DNA of 64,000 nt from Paraclostridium tenue (GTDB lineage Bacteria; Bacillota; Clostridia; Peptostreptococcales; Peptostreptococcaceae), in contig NZ_JADPFO010000001.1 of the NCBI RefSeq assembly GCF_015668515.1, forward strand, positions 832,823-896,822, written 5' to 3'. A model generated the notes under the pieces. That model had not been told where the DNA came from. It searched no databases and saw nothing but the letters and a program-made list of their open reading frames with translations. This document shows positions 1 through 8,531 of the stretch, one piece after another (position 1 is the first letter of the stretch; every line of letters begins with the position of its first letter). Both the position numbers and the translations under genes were made by a program.

Positions 1-429
1 TTTTGAATTATCACCTATTGTTATCGGACCTAATACCTTAGCTCCAGCGCCAATTATAACATCATTACCAACTGTCGGATGTCTTTTTCCAATTTCTTTT
101 CCTGTTCCACCTAAAGTTGTTCCATGATATATAGTTACTCGATTTCCAATAACTGCAGTTTCACCTATAACAACACCCATTCCATGGTCTATTAATATAG
201 CACTACCAATTTTTGCTCCTGGATGAATTTCTATACCTGTTATAAATCTATTTATTTGTGATATTAATCTAGCTATAAAAAACATTTTGTGTTTATAAAA
301 ACAGTGTGCTATTCTATGTGAAATTAATGCATGAACTGATGGATAAAGAAAAAAAACTTCTATCTTAGACCTTGCAGCCGGATCATTTTCAAGTATATAT
401 TCAATGTCATCATTTATCTTTTTAAACAT
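1..429 (-). CDS. cysE: Serine O-acetyltransferase, partial (C-terminus beyond window)
   Basis: Transfers acetyl from acetyl-CoA to L-serine, giving the O-acetylserine that CysK uses; cytosolic. The 143 codons visible run from the ATG at 427-429 to the left edge. The N-terminal helical part is followed by the left-handed beta-helix typical of hexapeptide acetyltransferases, with repeats around IHPGAKIG, the catalytic-type [11 protein letters not shown] segment and TLGGTGKE(I)GKRHP, all standard in the short CysE/EpsC form of Firmicutes. The ribosome site TTGGAGG lies just upstream. It follows cysK by 37 bases on the same strand, so the two are read as a cysK-cysE operon. The end of the gene lies outside the window. 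Confidence 0.93.
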   Translation of the reverse strand, partial: MFKKINDDIEYILENDPAARSKIEVFFLYPSVHALISHRIAHCFYKHKMFFIARLISQINRFITGIEIHPGAKIGSAILIDHGMGVVIGETAVIGNRVTIYHGTTLGGTGKEIGKRHPTVGNDVIIGAGAKVLGPITIGDNSK

Positions 430-466
430 ATTATCCTCCAATTTTTAGTTTATATTTAAAGTTCAA

Positions 467-1357
467 CTAAAATATGTTCATAGATAAATACTTTTCTATT
501 CCATCAGGAGCTATAGTTACTATTTTCTTATCTTTATTTTCTTTTGCTATTTTAATACTTGCAAATATATTCGCTCCAGATGATATACCTACTAACACGC
601 CTTCTTTTTCACCTATTAATTTAACAGTGTTTATAGCATCTTCATCACTTACAGTTACTATCTCATCAATAACACTCATATCTAAGTTCTTAGGTATAAA
701 ATTAGCTCCTATACCTTGTATTTTATGAGCTCCACTATAACCTTTTGATATTAAAGGAGAACTTTCTGGCTCCACACCAATGACTTTTATATTTTTATTC
801 ATTTCTTTTAAGTATCTAGCAACACCACTTATAGTTCCACCTGTTCCTATACCACATACAAATATATCTATATCCTTAACATCTTCATATATTTCTACAG
901 CTGTTGTTTTGTAGTGTTTATTAGGATTACTTTCATTTTCAAATTGTTTTAATGATTTATAATTATCGTTTGAATTTACAAGTTCTAATGCTTTATCTAT
1001 TGATGCTTGCATTCCACCTTCGCCTGTAAGTACTATATCTGCTCCATAAGCTTTCATTAAATCTCTACGCTCTTTACTCATAGAACTTGGCATAACTATT
1101 ATTATATTAAGCCCTTTTATTTTTCCAATCATAGATAAAGCAATTCCTGTATTACCACTAGTTGCTTCTACTATTGTATCTCCTTTTTTAATTTCTCCTT
1201 TTTCCATAAGGTCTTCAATCATACCTAAAACTGCTCTATCTTTTATACTTCCACCTATATTGTATTTTTCAAGTTTTAAATATATATTATTTTCTATATT
1301 GTTTAATTTAAGTAATGGAGTTTTTCCTATAAGTTCTAAAATATTATTGTATATCAT
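467..1357 (-). CDS. cysK: Cysteine synthase A (O-acetylserine sulfhydrylase)
   Basis: PLP-dependent enzyme joining O-acetylserine and sulfide into cysteine. The 296-residue length is usual for CysK. The N-terminus has IGKTPLLKL, the PLP lysine sits in GGSIKDRAV (about residue 40), the substrate loop is EATSGNTGIALS (about 65-76), and the phosphate-binding glycine loop is CGIGTGGTISG (about 170-180). The C-terminal GISSGAN is also typical. It is the first gene of a cysK-cysE pair. Its promoter (1451-1479) has a paired upstream box at 1485-1530 that is repeated with the same spacing upstream of oppA, which suggests activation by a LysR-type regulator. Confidence 0.95.
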   Translation of the reverse strand: MIYNNILELIGKTPLLKLNNIENNIYLKLEKYNIGGSIKDRAVLGMIEDLMEKGEIKKGDTIVEATSGNTGIALSMIGKIKGLNIIIVMPSSMSKERRDLMKAYGADIVLTGEGGMQASIDKALELVNSNDNYKSLKQFENESNPNKHYKTTAVEIYEDVKDIDIFVCGIGTGGTISGVARYLKEMNKNIKVIGVEPESSPLISKGYSGAHKIQGIGANFIPKNLDMSVIDEIVTVSDEDAINTVKLIGEKEGVLVGISSGANIFASIKIAKENKDKKIVTIAPDGIEKYLSMNIF

Positions 1358-1450
1358 ATTGCCCTCCTATGTTTTAGTAATTACATAAAATTTATATTTA
1401 TAATAAATAGTATTAGCTAATTTTTAAAATTGTTAGAATTTATTTTTATA

Positions 1451-1479
1451 ATATTACTAAACCAATCGACAATTTTCAA
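1451..1479 (-). promoter_or_regulatory. cysK sigma-A promoter
   Basis: On the minus strand TTGAAA (1479-1474) is separated by 17 bases from TAATAT (1456-1451). The oppA promoter has the same two hexamers, with an 18-base spacer. It lies about 95 bases before the cysK start codon. Confidence 0.75.
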
Positions 1480-1483
1480 CAAA

Positions 1484-1530
1484 TATAGAATATTTCTATA
1501 TTAATATATATTCAAATAGAAATATTCTAT
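1484..1530. promoter_or_regulatory. Paired LysR-type operator boxes upstream of cysK
   Basis: Two boxes of the form ATAG-N7-CTAT lie at 1485-1499 and 1516-1530, with centres 31 bp apart (about three helical turns). Each is itself a T-N11-A palindrome, the classic LysR-family recognition pattern, and the two are mutual reverse complements. The proximal box ends 5 bp upstream of the cysK -35. The same arrangement, to the base, occurs upstream of oppA (7406-7451). The identity of the regulator is inference; no LysR gene lies in the window. Confidence 0.7.
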
Positions 1531-1566
1531 ATTTTCAATATATTTAGATATTACAAAATATAAAAT

Positions 1567-1613
1567 AAAAAAAGTGTAACCATCTAATATTTATTAGATA
1601 ACTACACTTTTTT
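1567..1613 (-). terminator. Terminator after PepSY gene
   Basis: Hairpin with arms AAAAAAAGTGTA (1567-1578) and TACACTTTTTT (1603-1613), with an inner ATCTAAT/ATTAGAT stem. It ends in a T run on the minus strand just beyond the PepSY stop codon. Confidence 0.8.
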
Positions 1614-1615
1614 AT

Positions 1616-2191
1616 TTAGTCATCAAGTTTTATTTGTCCATATTGATCATCATGAGTATCTTTTACTTTAATTTTTTCGTGACTAAATTCTTTTATATCT
1701 CCAGTTTTTGCATCTACTTCTATTTCATATTTTGTATCACCTTTTACAAGTTTTCCTTTGTATTCAGGATTATTTCCATCTTTATCTAAATTAAAGCTTT
1801 CGATTGTTGCTTTAGGAACTTTATTAAGCATTATATCCATTGCTTTATCTTGACTTATTAATTTGTCTGAACTTTTGTTTCCACTATCTTCTTTTAAAAC
1901 ATTTTGTTCAAACTCAATTACATCTCCTGTTTGAGCATCCACTTCAACTTCATATTTTATATTGTCTTTTACAACTTTAGAATCGTATTTAGGTGAAGAA
2001 TCTTCATTATCATAAACAAATTCTAATATTTTACCATCTGGCACTTTTTCTAATATAATAGTTTTTGCTTGTTCTTCTGTTAAATATTCAGCTTTATCAT
2101 GTTTTGCTAAAGAATAACTTACCCCTACTCCACATATAACTACTATCCCTATTCCTATTATTACTGACTTGCTAAACTTCATTGTACTCAC
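1616..2191 (-). CDS. PepSY-domain membrane-anchored protein
   Basis: A 191-residue protein with one N-terminal membrane helix (about residues 8-27) followed by two PepSY repeats (about 33-97 and 112-180). Each repeat has the family pattern of an alpha helix with an A..I.L..VP motif, then K(V/L)VK.(N/D)..KYEVEVDA.TG(D). PepSY domains are generally extracytoplasmic and often proposed to inhibit or modulate secreted proteases; the target here is unknown. The gene stands alone with its own terminator. The adjacent S41 peptidase is a possible but unproven partner. Confidence 0.8.
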   Translation of the reverse strand: MSTMKFSKSVIIGIGIVVICGVGVSYSLAKHDKAEYLTEEQAKTIILEKVPDGKILEFVYDNEDSSPKYDSKVVKDNIKYEVEVDAQTGDVIEFEQNVLKEDSGNKSSDKLISQDKAMDIMLNKVPKATIESFNLDKDGNNPEYKGKLVKGDTKYEIEVDAKTGDIKEFSHEKIKVKDTHDDQYGQIKLDD

Positions 2192-2366
2192 TCCTGATAA
2201 TTAATTTTAATATTAATTTATATACCATTTATTTACATATTTAAACATAATTGTAACTAATGTTTCATAACAATATAACTAATATTGTTTAAAGTGTATT
2301 TTTAATATCTTATACAATAGATTAACCCAACTTATATCTATCATTAAAATTTTTATATAAAATAAT

Positions 2367-2409
2367 AAACCAAAGCTTTAAAAGATTAACATTTTTAAAG
2401 CTTTGGTTT
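2367..2409. terminator. Bidirectional terminator
   Basis: Perfect 17-bp arms at 2367-2383 and 2393-2409, centred on CCAAAGCTTT / AAAGCTTTGG, with A and T runs on both sides. It would end transcripts from the S41 peptidase gene. Confidence 0.85.
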
Positions 2410-2425
2410 TATTTTAATTATTGTA

Positions 2426-2506
2426 TTATAAATCCCCTATTTCATCTTCTATTTCTAAATTAAAATCAGATAAATAAGATATATATGTATAAAAAGCTTC
2501 CTTAAA
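2426..2506 (-). pseudogene. Fossil C-terminal coding fragment
   Basis: Between the S41 peptidase stop codon and its terminator lies a 26-codon open stretch that begins directly after a stop codon and has no start. It ends with an acidic coding-like segment (DFNLEIEDEIGDL) before TAA at 2426-2428. The composition resembles protein rather than random AT-rich spacer, so it may be the tail of a lost gene. I do not recognise the family. Confidence 0.3.
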
Positions 2507-2512
2507 TCAGTA

Positions 2513-3715
2513 TTATAAAATATTTTCAAGTTCTAAAACTTTTTTTATACAATTATCATCTCTAAAATCTTCAGTTCTTTGATAATCTTTTATTTCAAAA
2601 TCTGGAGTAGTTTTAAACTCTTCATCGCATATCCCATCTTTATTTAAATACATACAACTTGCCATTCTAGCTATTAAATTACTGTTTTTTAATTTAAATA
2701 ATACAGGATCTATGCCGCCTCCATCTCCACCAGTAGTTTGCCCTATTATAGTTGCAAACTTATTGTCTTTACAAAACATAGCAAATGATTCAGATGATGA
2801 ATAAACTTTTTCATCTACAAGTAAATATATATTCCCATTAAACTTTAAATTATTATCTGCTTTTATAGTATAAGATACTTTTTCAAAATTACTAAAATTT
2901 TTAAATATTTCTTTTGGTGCATTTTTCTTTACTTCATTTGGTAGATTTTTTATAGGCTCTAATTTTATATTTTTTTTATTTATATAGTTTTTAACTATTT
3001 TACTATCATTTCTAAAAATCCTATATCCATTTACATTTATATCACTTTTAATAAGCTTAGATACTATACCTTTCCAATATGTATCACTTCCACCTTTATT
3101 TTCCCTTATATCAATAATTAAAGCTTTATAATTTCCTAAAGTTTTAATATAATCTTCAATCATTTTTAAATCTTTTTTTATGGATCCATTTCTTGATGCC
3201 ATTGATGGCAAGTACATATATCCAACTTCATCTTTAACTACATCTTTTAAAGTTAGCTCCTTTTTTACAAAAATACCTTTTGGTATTTCAATTTTAGAAC
3301 CAATTAAATTATATCTGTCTACAATTTTTTTATCATCAAGGAAATCGTACCAATTGTTTTTTGAATATGCTTTCTTAAAAGTTTCATATCGTTTTTTATT
3401 ATCTATTAATTCAGTATGTCTATTGTTTAAGTCAGATATTATTAATGACATTTCTTCTATAAATTCTTCATCATTTTTAGTTTCTTTAATTCTTTTTATA
3501 TATTTATCTTTATTTTTTAACCAATCTATATTATTAATTCTTTTATTTACATCTAAGTATGGATATCCATCTTTTATAGTATTATATACATACTCAAAAT
3601 CTCCTACCTTTTTTTTCATTGATAGTTGATTATTATTATAACTACAAGCACTTAATATAAAAACTGTTATAAATATAATTATCAATGGTAATACTTTCTT
3701 TTTCATATACTTCAC
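2513..3715 (-). CDS. S41-family (C-terminal processing-like) peptidase lipoprotein
   Basis: A 400-residue secreted lipoprotein. Lys-rich start, hydrophobic stretch and lipobox LSAC (about residues 20-23). The C-terminal half has the S41 tail-specific protease fold: a LIIDIRENKGGSDTYW strand-turn (about 198-213) and the nucleophile region VYSSSESFAMFC (about 305-316), followed by IIGQTTGGDGGGID. No PDZ domain is evident, as in the smaller S41 subgroup often annotated as 'peptidase S41'. It probably cleaves surface or secreted proteins; the substrate is unknown. It has its own terminator region and an AT-rich promoter region upstream (3716-3820). Confidence 0.85.
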   Translation of the reverse strand: MKYMKKKVLPLIIIFITVFILSACSYNNNQLSMKKKVGDFEYVYNTIKDGYPYLDVNKRINNIDWLKNKDKYIKRIKETKNDEEFIEEMSLIISDLNNRHTELIDNKKRYETFKKAYSKNNWYDFLDDKKIVDRYNLIGSKIEIPKGIFVKKELTLKDVVKDEVGYMYLPSMASRNGSIKKDLKMIEDYIKTLGNYKALIIDIRENKGGSDTYWKGIVSKLIKSDINVNGYRIFRNDSKIVKNYINKKNIKLEPIKNLPNEVKKNAPKEIFKNFSNFEKVSYTIKADNNLKFNGNIYLLVDEKVYSSSESFAMFCKDNKFATIIGQTTGGDGGGIDPVLFKLKNSNLIARMASCMYLNKDGICDEEFKTTPDFEIKDYQRTEDFRDDNCIKKVLELENIL

Positions 3716-3822
3716 CTCCTTTATAATTTTAGTATTTATTTAATTATTTTATATACAATTATTAATATTACTTTATTTTATATGTTATTTTTAAATATTA
3801 TAATATAATTATAATTAAATAA

Positions 3823-3867
3823 AAAGAGTTGAAGTAAGATCTAACTTTGCTCAAACTTCAACTCTTT
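3823..3867 (-). terminator. Terminator of oppABC operon
   Basis: Arms AAAGAGTTGAAGT (3823-3835) and ACTTCAACTCTTT (3855-3867), with A/T tracts flanking, 18 bases beyond the oppC stop codon. Confidence 0.85.
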
Positions 3868-3884
3868 ATTTATCATTTTATTTT

Positions 3885-4706
3885 TTAATTTAAGTCATTT
3901 TTACCTGATAACTTTTTGCTTATAATAGTTAAACTTATAACTGTTATAAATATAAGTATTCCTGGAAATACAGCTAGGTACAATTTATCAAACATATACT
4001 TTTGTGCATCTTGTAGCATATTCCCCCATGATGCAAGTGGTAACTGCACCCCTAATCCTAAAAAACTAAGAGCAGATTCAGTTAATATTGCACTTGCTAT
4101 ATTTAAAGACCCTGCAACTAGTATTATATCTTTTAGATTTGGAATTATATGTCTAATTACTATATTTTTATTTTTTATACCCAGTGCCTTTGCAGCAAGA
4201 CAATATTCATTTTGCTTTATTTTAATAGTTTCTCCCCTAACAACTCTAGCTACATCCATCCAACTTAAAAGTCCTATTATTATAATAATAGTGCTAACAC
4301 TCGGCCTTAAGAAGCTATTTAAAACTATTAAAACTAAAAAGCTTGGAATACTCATAAGTATATCTATAATTCTCATTATAAAATTATCTATTTTTCCACC
4401 TAAATATCCACTAGTTACTCCTACTATCGTTCCGATGATTATAGAAATTATCATGGCAACTATACCTACACTTAAAGAAATTCTTCCCCCATAAAGTGCC
4501 CTCGCGAAATAATCCCTACCTAATTCATCCGTACCAAATATATGCTTAATACTAGGAGAACTAAGTTTTTGAGTAGTATCAATTACATTTGGATCTATAT
4601 TTAAAACAAATGAAAGAGTTACCATAATTACTATTATGCTTAAGATTATTATAGCAAAACCAAAGGATTTATCTTGTTTCATGCTCTTTATTAATTCTTT
4701 CATCAT
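3885..4706 (-). CDS. oppC: Oligopeptide ABC transporter permease OppC
   Basis: Inner-membrane permease of a DppC/OppC-type peptide importer, 273 residues with about six membrane helices. Family marks are the N-terminal HIFGTDELGRDYFARALYG segment and the EAA cytoplasmic loop ...AKALGIKNKNIVIRHIIPN. The start is set at the ATG of 4704-4706, preceded by AAAGGAGG at 8 bases; a longer reading from 4745 would overlap oppB by 38 bases and has no ribosome site. The gene begins one base after the oppB stop codon, which implies translational coupling. Confidence 0.93.
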   Translation of the reverse strand: MMKELIKSMKQDKSFGFAIIILSIIVIMVTLSFVLNIDPNVIDTTQKLSSPSIKHIFGTDELGRDYFARALYGGRISLSVGIVAMIISIIIGTIVGVTSGYLGGKIDNFIMRIIDILMSIPSFLVLIVLNSFLRPSVSTIIIIIGLLSWMDVARVVRGETIKIKQNEYCLAAKALGIKNKNIVIRHIIPNLKDIILVAGSLNIASAILTESALSFLGLGVQLPLASWGNMLQDAQKYMFDKLYLAVFPGILIFITVISLTIISKKLSGKNDLN

Positions 4707-4707
4707 A

Positions 4708-5667
4708 TTAAAATCCTCCTTTGTTTGCCCTAACCTTAGGATCAACTACTATATATAATATATCTGCAATTAAGTTTCCTAATATTAAAAACAGTGCAGA
4801 CATCATAGTTATAGCCATTATCATAGGATAATCTCTAGAAAATATTGAATCTATCATAAGTCTTCCCATTCCCGGCCATGCAAAAACAACTTCAGTAACA
4901 AATGCCCCTGTAACAAGTCTTTGAATACTCATACCTAGTATAGTTATTATAGATGTTAATGAGTTTATCAATACATGCTTAAAAAGAACAACTCCTTGTG
5001 AAAAACCTTTTGCTCTTGCTGTTATTACATATTGTTTTTTTAATTCTTGTGATACACTAGTCTCAACATAATTAGTAAAAACAGCTATATTGTATAAACT
5101 AATAGTTATTACTGGTAAAACTAAGTGTTTAGCCAAATCTAAAAAAGAATCATTTCCTATGCTATGCATACCTCCAGTTGGAAACATTCCTAAATTTACG
5201 GAAAATATTCCAATTAATATCATACCTATCCAAAAGGAAGGTATAGATACCCCTATATTGTTTATAATTGCTCCAATTTTACTTATTATTGAATTTTTCT
5301 TTACAGCAAATAAAATTCCCATTGGTATAGAAATTGCAATTGATACAATTAAAGAAGTTCCCATCAGTACTAAAGTGTTTTCAAATTTCTCCATTACTTG
5401 TTCTGCTACAGGTGCATGATTTATATAAGAAACACCTAAATCACCTGTTAATGTATTTTTCACCCAATTTATATATCTTACATAAACAGGTTTATCTAAC
5501 CCCATATTACTTTTTATATTTTCAATTTCTTCATAACTCATAAGTGGTGTTATATAAGCATCTGAAGGATCTCCAGGTGCTAATTCTAAAAGTCCAAAAG
5601 AAATTATAGATATAATTACTAACATAGGTATTAGTGTCTTAAATCTTTTAAGTATTAACTTAAACAT
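4708..5667 (-). CDS. oppB: Oligopeptide ABC transporter permease OppB
   Basis: A 319-residue membrane permease partner of OppC. It starts with a helix and then LELAPGDPSDAY, the conserved OppB/DppB periplasmic start. The EAA loop is ARAKGFSQGVVLFKHVLINSL (about residues 220-240), and FVTEVVFAWPGMGRLMIDSI is typical near the end. It lies between oppA and oppC, with a hairpin (5694-5717) between oppA and oppB that probably lowers permease expression relative to the binding protein. Confidence 0.94.
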   Translation of the reverse strand: MFKLILKRFKTLIPMLVIISIISFGLLELAPGDPSDAYITPLMSYEEIENIKSNMGLDKPVYVRYINWVKNTLTGDLGVSYINHAPVAEQVMEKFENTLVLMGTSLIVSIAISIPMGILFAVKKNSIISKIGAIINNIGVSIPSFWIGMILIGIFSVNLGMFPTGGMHSIGNDSFLDLAKHLVLPVITISLYNIAVFTNYVETSVSQELKKQYVITARAKGFSQGVVLFKHVLINSLTSIITILGMSIQRLVTGAFVTEVVFAWPGMGRLMIDSIFSRDYPMIMAITMMSALFLILGNLIADILYIVVDPKVRANKGGF

Positions 5668-5693
5668 AACCCCTCCAAAATTTTAATAAATTA

Positions 5694-5717
5694 AAAAAGG
5701 AGGTAACCCTCCTTTTT
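5694..5717 (-). terminator. Intercistronic hairpin between oppA and oppB
   Basis: AAAAAGGAGG / CCTCCTTTTT with a 4-base loop followed by Ts on the minus strand. Partial terminators directly after the binding-protein gene are common in ABC operons. Confidence 0.8.
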
Positions 5718-5735
5718 ACTATTTTTTAATAATAA

Positions 5736-7298
5736 TTAATCTACATATACTTTTGACCAATCTTCAAACATAAGTACACTCTTAGGTTTTGCTTCCTTCA
5801 TACCTTTTAACCCTTTTTGTGCTACCATTAAATTTTGTTCATAGTCTATAGTGTAAACAGGAGCATCTTGAGATACTAAAGATTGTATTTTTTCATATAT
5901 TTCTTGACGCTTTTCTTTATTTAATTCTTTAGCCCCTTCATTCCATAATTTATCAACTTCTGGATTTGAGTAGTTAGTTTGATTGTGGTAAGTACCTGTC
6001 TCAAACATACCTCTATATGGGTTAGGCTCTAATCCCCAAGCATATCCATTTACATACATATCACACTCTTTACTATCACTAAATAATACATCAAAGAATG
6101 CTTTACTTTCATAAGGAACGATCTCAGCTTCTATTCCTAATTCTTTTAATTGTTGTTGTGCAACTAATGCATAGTTTTTATGTCCAAATCTAGCATTGTT
6201 ATATCCTATTTTAACTTTATCAACAGTTACTCCACTTTCGCTTAGTAAATTTTTTGCCTTTTCTAAATCATGATCATATCCTTCTACATCTTTTTCTGTA
6301 TAAAAATCAGCTTCTGGAACTAATATCGATTTAGCTGGTTTAGACTTTTCTTCTCCATATGCAGAATCTATCATTTCATTTCTATCAAATGCATAAGATA
6401 TAGCCTGTCTAACCTTTTTATTTTTCATACTATCTATATTTTGATTAAATACAATATAATTTAATCTATTTTCGCTATGTGTATAAGTTTGTAATTTATC
6501 ATTATCTTTAGCTTTTTTGAAAGTTTCTGGGTTAGCTTTCATTAAAGTTAATTCTCCATTATTCATAGCAGCTTCTTGACTTGCTTCATTAGGAACTATT
6601 TTTAAAGCTACCGTATCAGCCTTAGGCTCTCCTCCAAAGTAATCTTCATTTTTCTCAAATATTAAGCTTTCCCCTTTATTCCACTCTTTAAATTTGAAAG
6701 CACCTGATCCTACTGGAGTATTATTTTTCTCAGATTTAGCTATATCAGCTTCTCCTTCAAATACATGCTTTGGTATTGGTGATACCCTAGACATATTATA
6801 TAAAAATGCCTCACTTGCAGTTGGTAACTTTATCTTTACAGTTAAATCATCAACCTTTTCAGCCACTACAGGCTCTTCTTCTATAAGTAACTATTGTCTA
6901 GCTGGTGAATTTTGTTTTTCATCTAGAACTGTATTTATTGTAAATACTATATCATCAGCTGTTATAGGTTTACCATCATGCCATTTTAAATCTTTCTTTA
7001 AAGTTATATTTAATTCCTTACTATCTTTGAAATCTACTTTATCTGCTAAATAATAAGTTAAATCACCTTTTTCGTATGTATATAGTGGTGAATATAATAA
7101 ATGAGCAGCTAAACTTGCCTCTTTAACGTTTGCAAATGCAGTATTTAAAACATCTGGATCACTTGCTAACGGTAGTACTATTGTTCCCCCAGTTGATTTA
7201 TCACTTGCTTGTTTATTTTCTCCCCCATTACTACATCCAGTAAATGCTAACATAGTAATTCCTACTAATACCATAGATGCGACTTTCTTAAATTTCAT
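5736..7298 (-). pseudogene. oppA: Oligopeptide-binding lipoprotein OppA, interrupted by an in-frame amber codon
   Basis: A family 5 extracellular solute-binding protein of 520 residues if read through. Signal peptide with lipobox FTGC (about residues 18-21), then KWHDGKPITADDIVFTI typical of the family. Codon 136 is TAG (6891-6893), between NSPARQ and LLIEEEPVV; both halves are in the same frame, so this is a point nonsense change, not a frameshift. The flanking sequence is undecayed and the C-terminal 376 codons stay open, suggesting a very recent mutation or a sequence error. Internal ATG at 6864-6866 could restart translation but without a signal peptide. It is first in the oppABC operon, under the paired-box promoter. 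Confidence 0.85.
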
Positions 7299-7370
7299 TT
7301 TTCCTCCTAATAAACCTTTTTTAAATTATTTTTTGTTATTTTTGTGCATTTTTCCCCTCAATGCTTCTTA

Positions 7371-7400
7371 ATATTACTAAATTTACCATATATCTTTCAA
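7371..7400 (-). promoter_or_regulatory. oppA sigma-A promoter
   Basis: TTGAAA (7400-7395), an 18-base spacer, then TAATAT (7376-7371) on the minus strand. The sequence around the -10 (TTTAGTAATAT) is identical to that of the cysK promoter. Confidence 0.75.
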
Positions 7401-7403
7401 TAT

Positions 7404-7453
7404 ATATAGAAAAATACTATATACATTTAAATATTCATAGTATTTTTCTATAT
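7404..7453. promoter_or_regulatory. Paired LysR-type operator boxes between oppA and oppD
   Basis: Perfect 17-bp inverted repeat (7404-7420 and 7437-7453), each arm containing ATAG-N7-CTAT (7406-7420 and 7437-7451). Centres are 31 bp apart and the proximal core ends 5 bp from the oppA -35, exactly as at cysK. Because oppDF diverges from the same gap, the element could serve both directions. Confidence 0.7.
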
Positions 7454-7467
7454 TTTCCCTTTTTTCA

Positions 7468-7496
7468 TTGATTTTAGAATTTTTTAAAAATAAAAT
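7468..7496 (+). promoter_or_regulatory. oppDF promoter
   Basis: TTGATT (7468-7473), 17-base spacer, TAAAAT (7491-7496), about 45 bases before the oppD start codon and just downstream of the shared operator. Confidence 0.6.
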
Positions 7497-7541
7497 AATT
7501 AGATGATATAGTTTTTATTTAAGAAAGGAAATTATCATAAT

Positions 7542-8531
7542 ATGAATAGACCATTTGTGGAGTTTAAAAATCTAAAAACTTACTTTCATACTAATAAAGG
7601 GGTAGTTAAAAGTGTAAATGATGTAAGTTTTGAAATAAAAAAAGGTGAAACTGTAGGAATTGTAGGAGAATCTGGATGCGGTAAGTCAGTTACTGCCTTA
7701 TCTCTTATGAGACTTTTACCCTCACCTCAGGGGAAAATAGAAGGTGGAGATATACTATTTGAGGGAAATAGTATACTTTCCATGAGTGAAAAAGAGTTAA
7801 GAAAAATTAGAGGTAATGATATATCCATGATATTTCAAGAGCCTATGACTTCTTTAAATCCAGCTTTAACTATAGGTAAACAAATATCAGAAGGAATAAT
7901 TCTTCATCAAAAAACATCTAAAAGTGAAGCTCAAAAAAAAGCTATTGAGATGATAAAATTAGTTGATATTCCTAGACCTGATGAAATATATAACTCATAT
8001 CCTCATGAATTATCAGGAGGTATGAGACAAAGAATTATGATTGCTATAGCTCTTTCTTGTAATCCAAAGCTACTAATAGCAGATGAACCAACTACAGCCT
8101 TAGATGTAACTATTCAATCTCAGATTCTACAACTTATGAAAGATATAAAAGATAAATTTAACACATCTATAATGCTCATAACTCACGACCTAGGTGTAGT
8201 TGCTGAAATGTGTGATAAAGTCGTTGTTATGTATGCCGGTAAAGTAGTCGAAATAGGAAGTGTTTTAGATATATTTAAAAACCCTAAACATCCTTATACT
8301 AAAGGTCTTTTAAAATCAAAACCTAGCCTTTTACAAAGCAGTAATAAGTTATATTCTATACCTGGACAAGTTCCAAATCCTATAGAGATTCCTGAATGCT
8401 GTTATTTTAGTGATAGATGTGAAAAATCATTTGATAGGTGTAAATCTAGTATACCTTCACTCAAAACTTTAGAAAATAATCAAAAGGTTGCCTGTTGGAT
8501 TTATGAGGGGGATAATAATGTTAAAAGTTAA
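7542..8531 (+). CDS. oppD: Oligopeptide ABC transporter ATPase OppD
   Basis: A 329-residue nucleotide-binding subunit. Walker A GESGCGKS (about residues 41-48), Q-loop FQEPMTSLNP, signature LSGGMRQR, Walker B LLIADEPTTALD and switch His in LITHDLG are all intact. The C-terminal oligopeptide/dipeptide extension has a Cys cluster (CCYFSDRCEKSFDRC) that fits the 4Fe-4S-type motif seen in many OppD proteins. It pairs with OppF to drive peptide uptake. It overlaps oppF by 14 bases. Confidence 0.94.
   Translation: MNRPFVEFKNLKTYFHTNKGVVKSVNDVSFEIKKGETVGIVGESGCGKSVTALSLMRLLPSPQGKIEGGDILFEGNSILSMSEKELRKIRGNDISMIFQEPMTSLNPALTIGKQISEGIILHQKTSKSEAQKKAIEMIKLVDIPRPDEIYNSYPHELSGGMRQRIMIAIALSCNPKLLIADEPTTALDVTIQSQILQLMKDIKDKFNTSIMLITHDLGVVAEMCDKVVVMYAGKVVEIGSVLDIFKNPKHPYTKGLLKSKPSLLQSSNKLYSIPGQVPNPIEIPECCYFSDRCEKSFDRCKSSIPSLKTLENNQKVACWIYEGDNNVKS

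Noticed and set aside
1358-1566. T-box leader for cysK
   Set aside because: Only about 95 bases separate promoter and start codon; there is no terminator or T-box sequence.
5736-7298. Pyrrolysine or programmed read-through at the oppA amber codon
   Set aside because: The family has no Pyl member and the site is not catalytic; a point mutation or sequence error is simpler.
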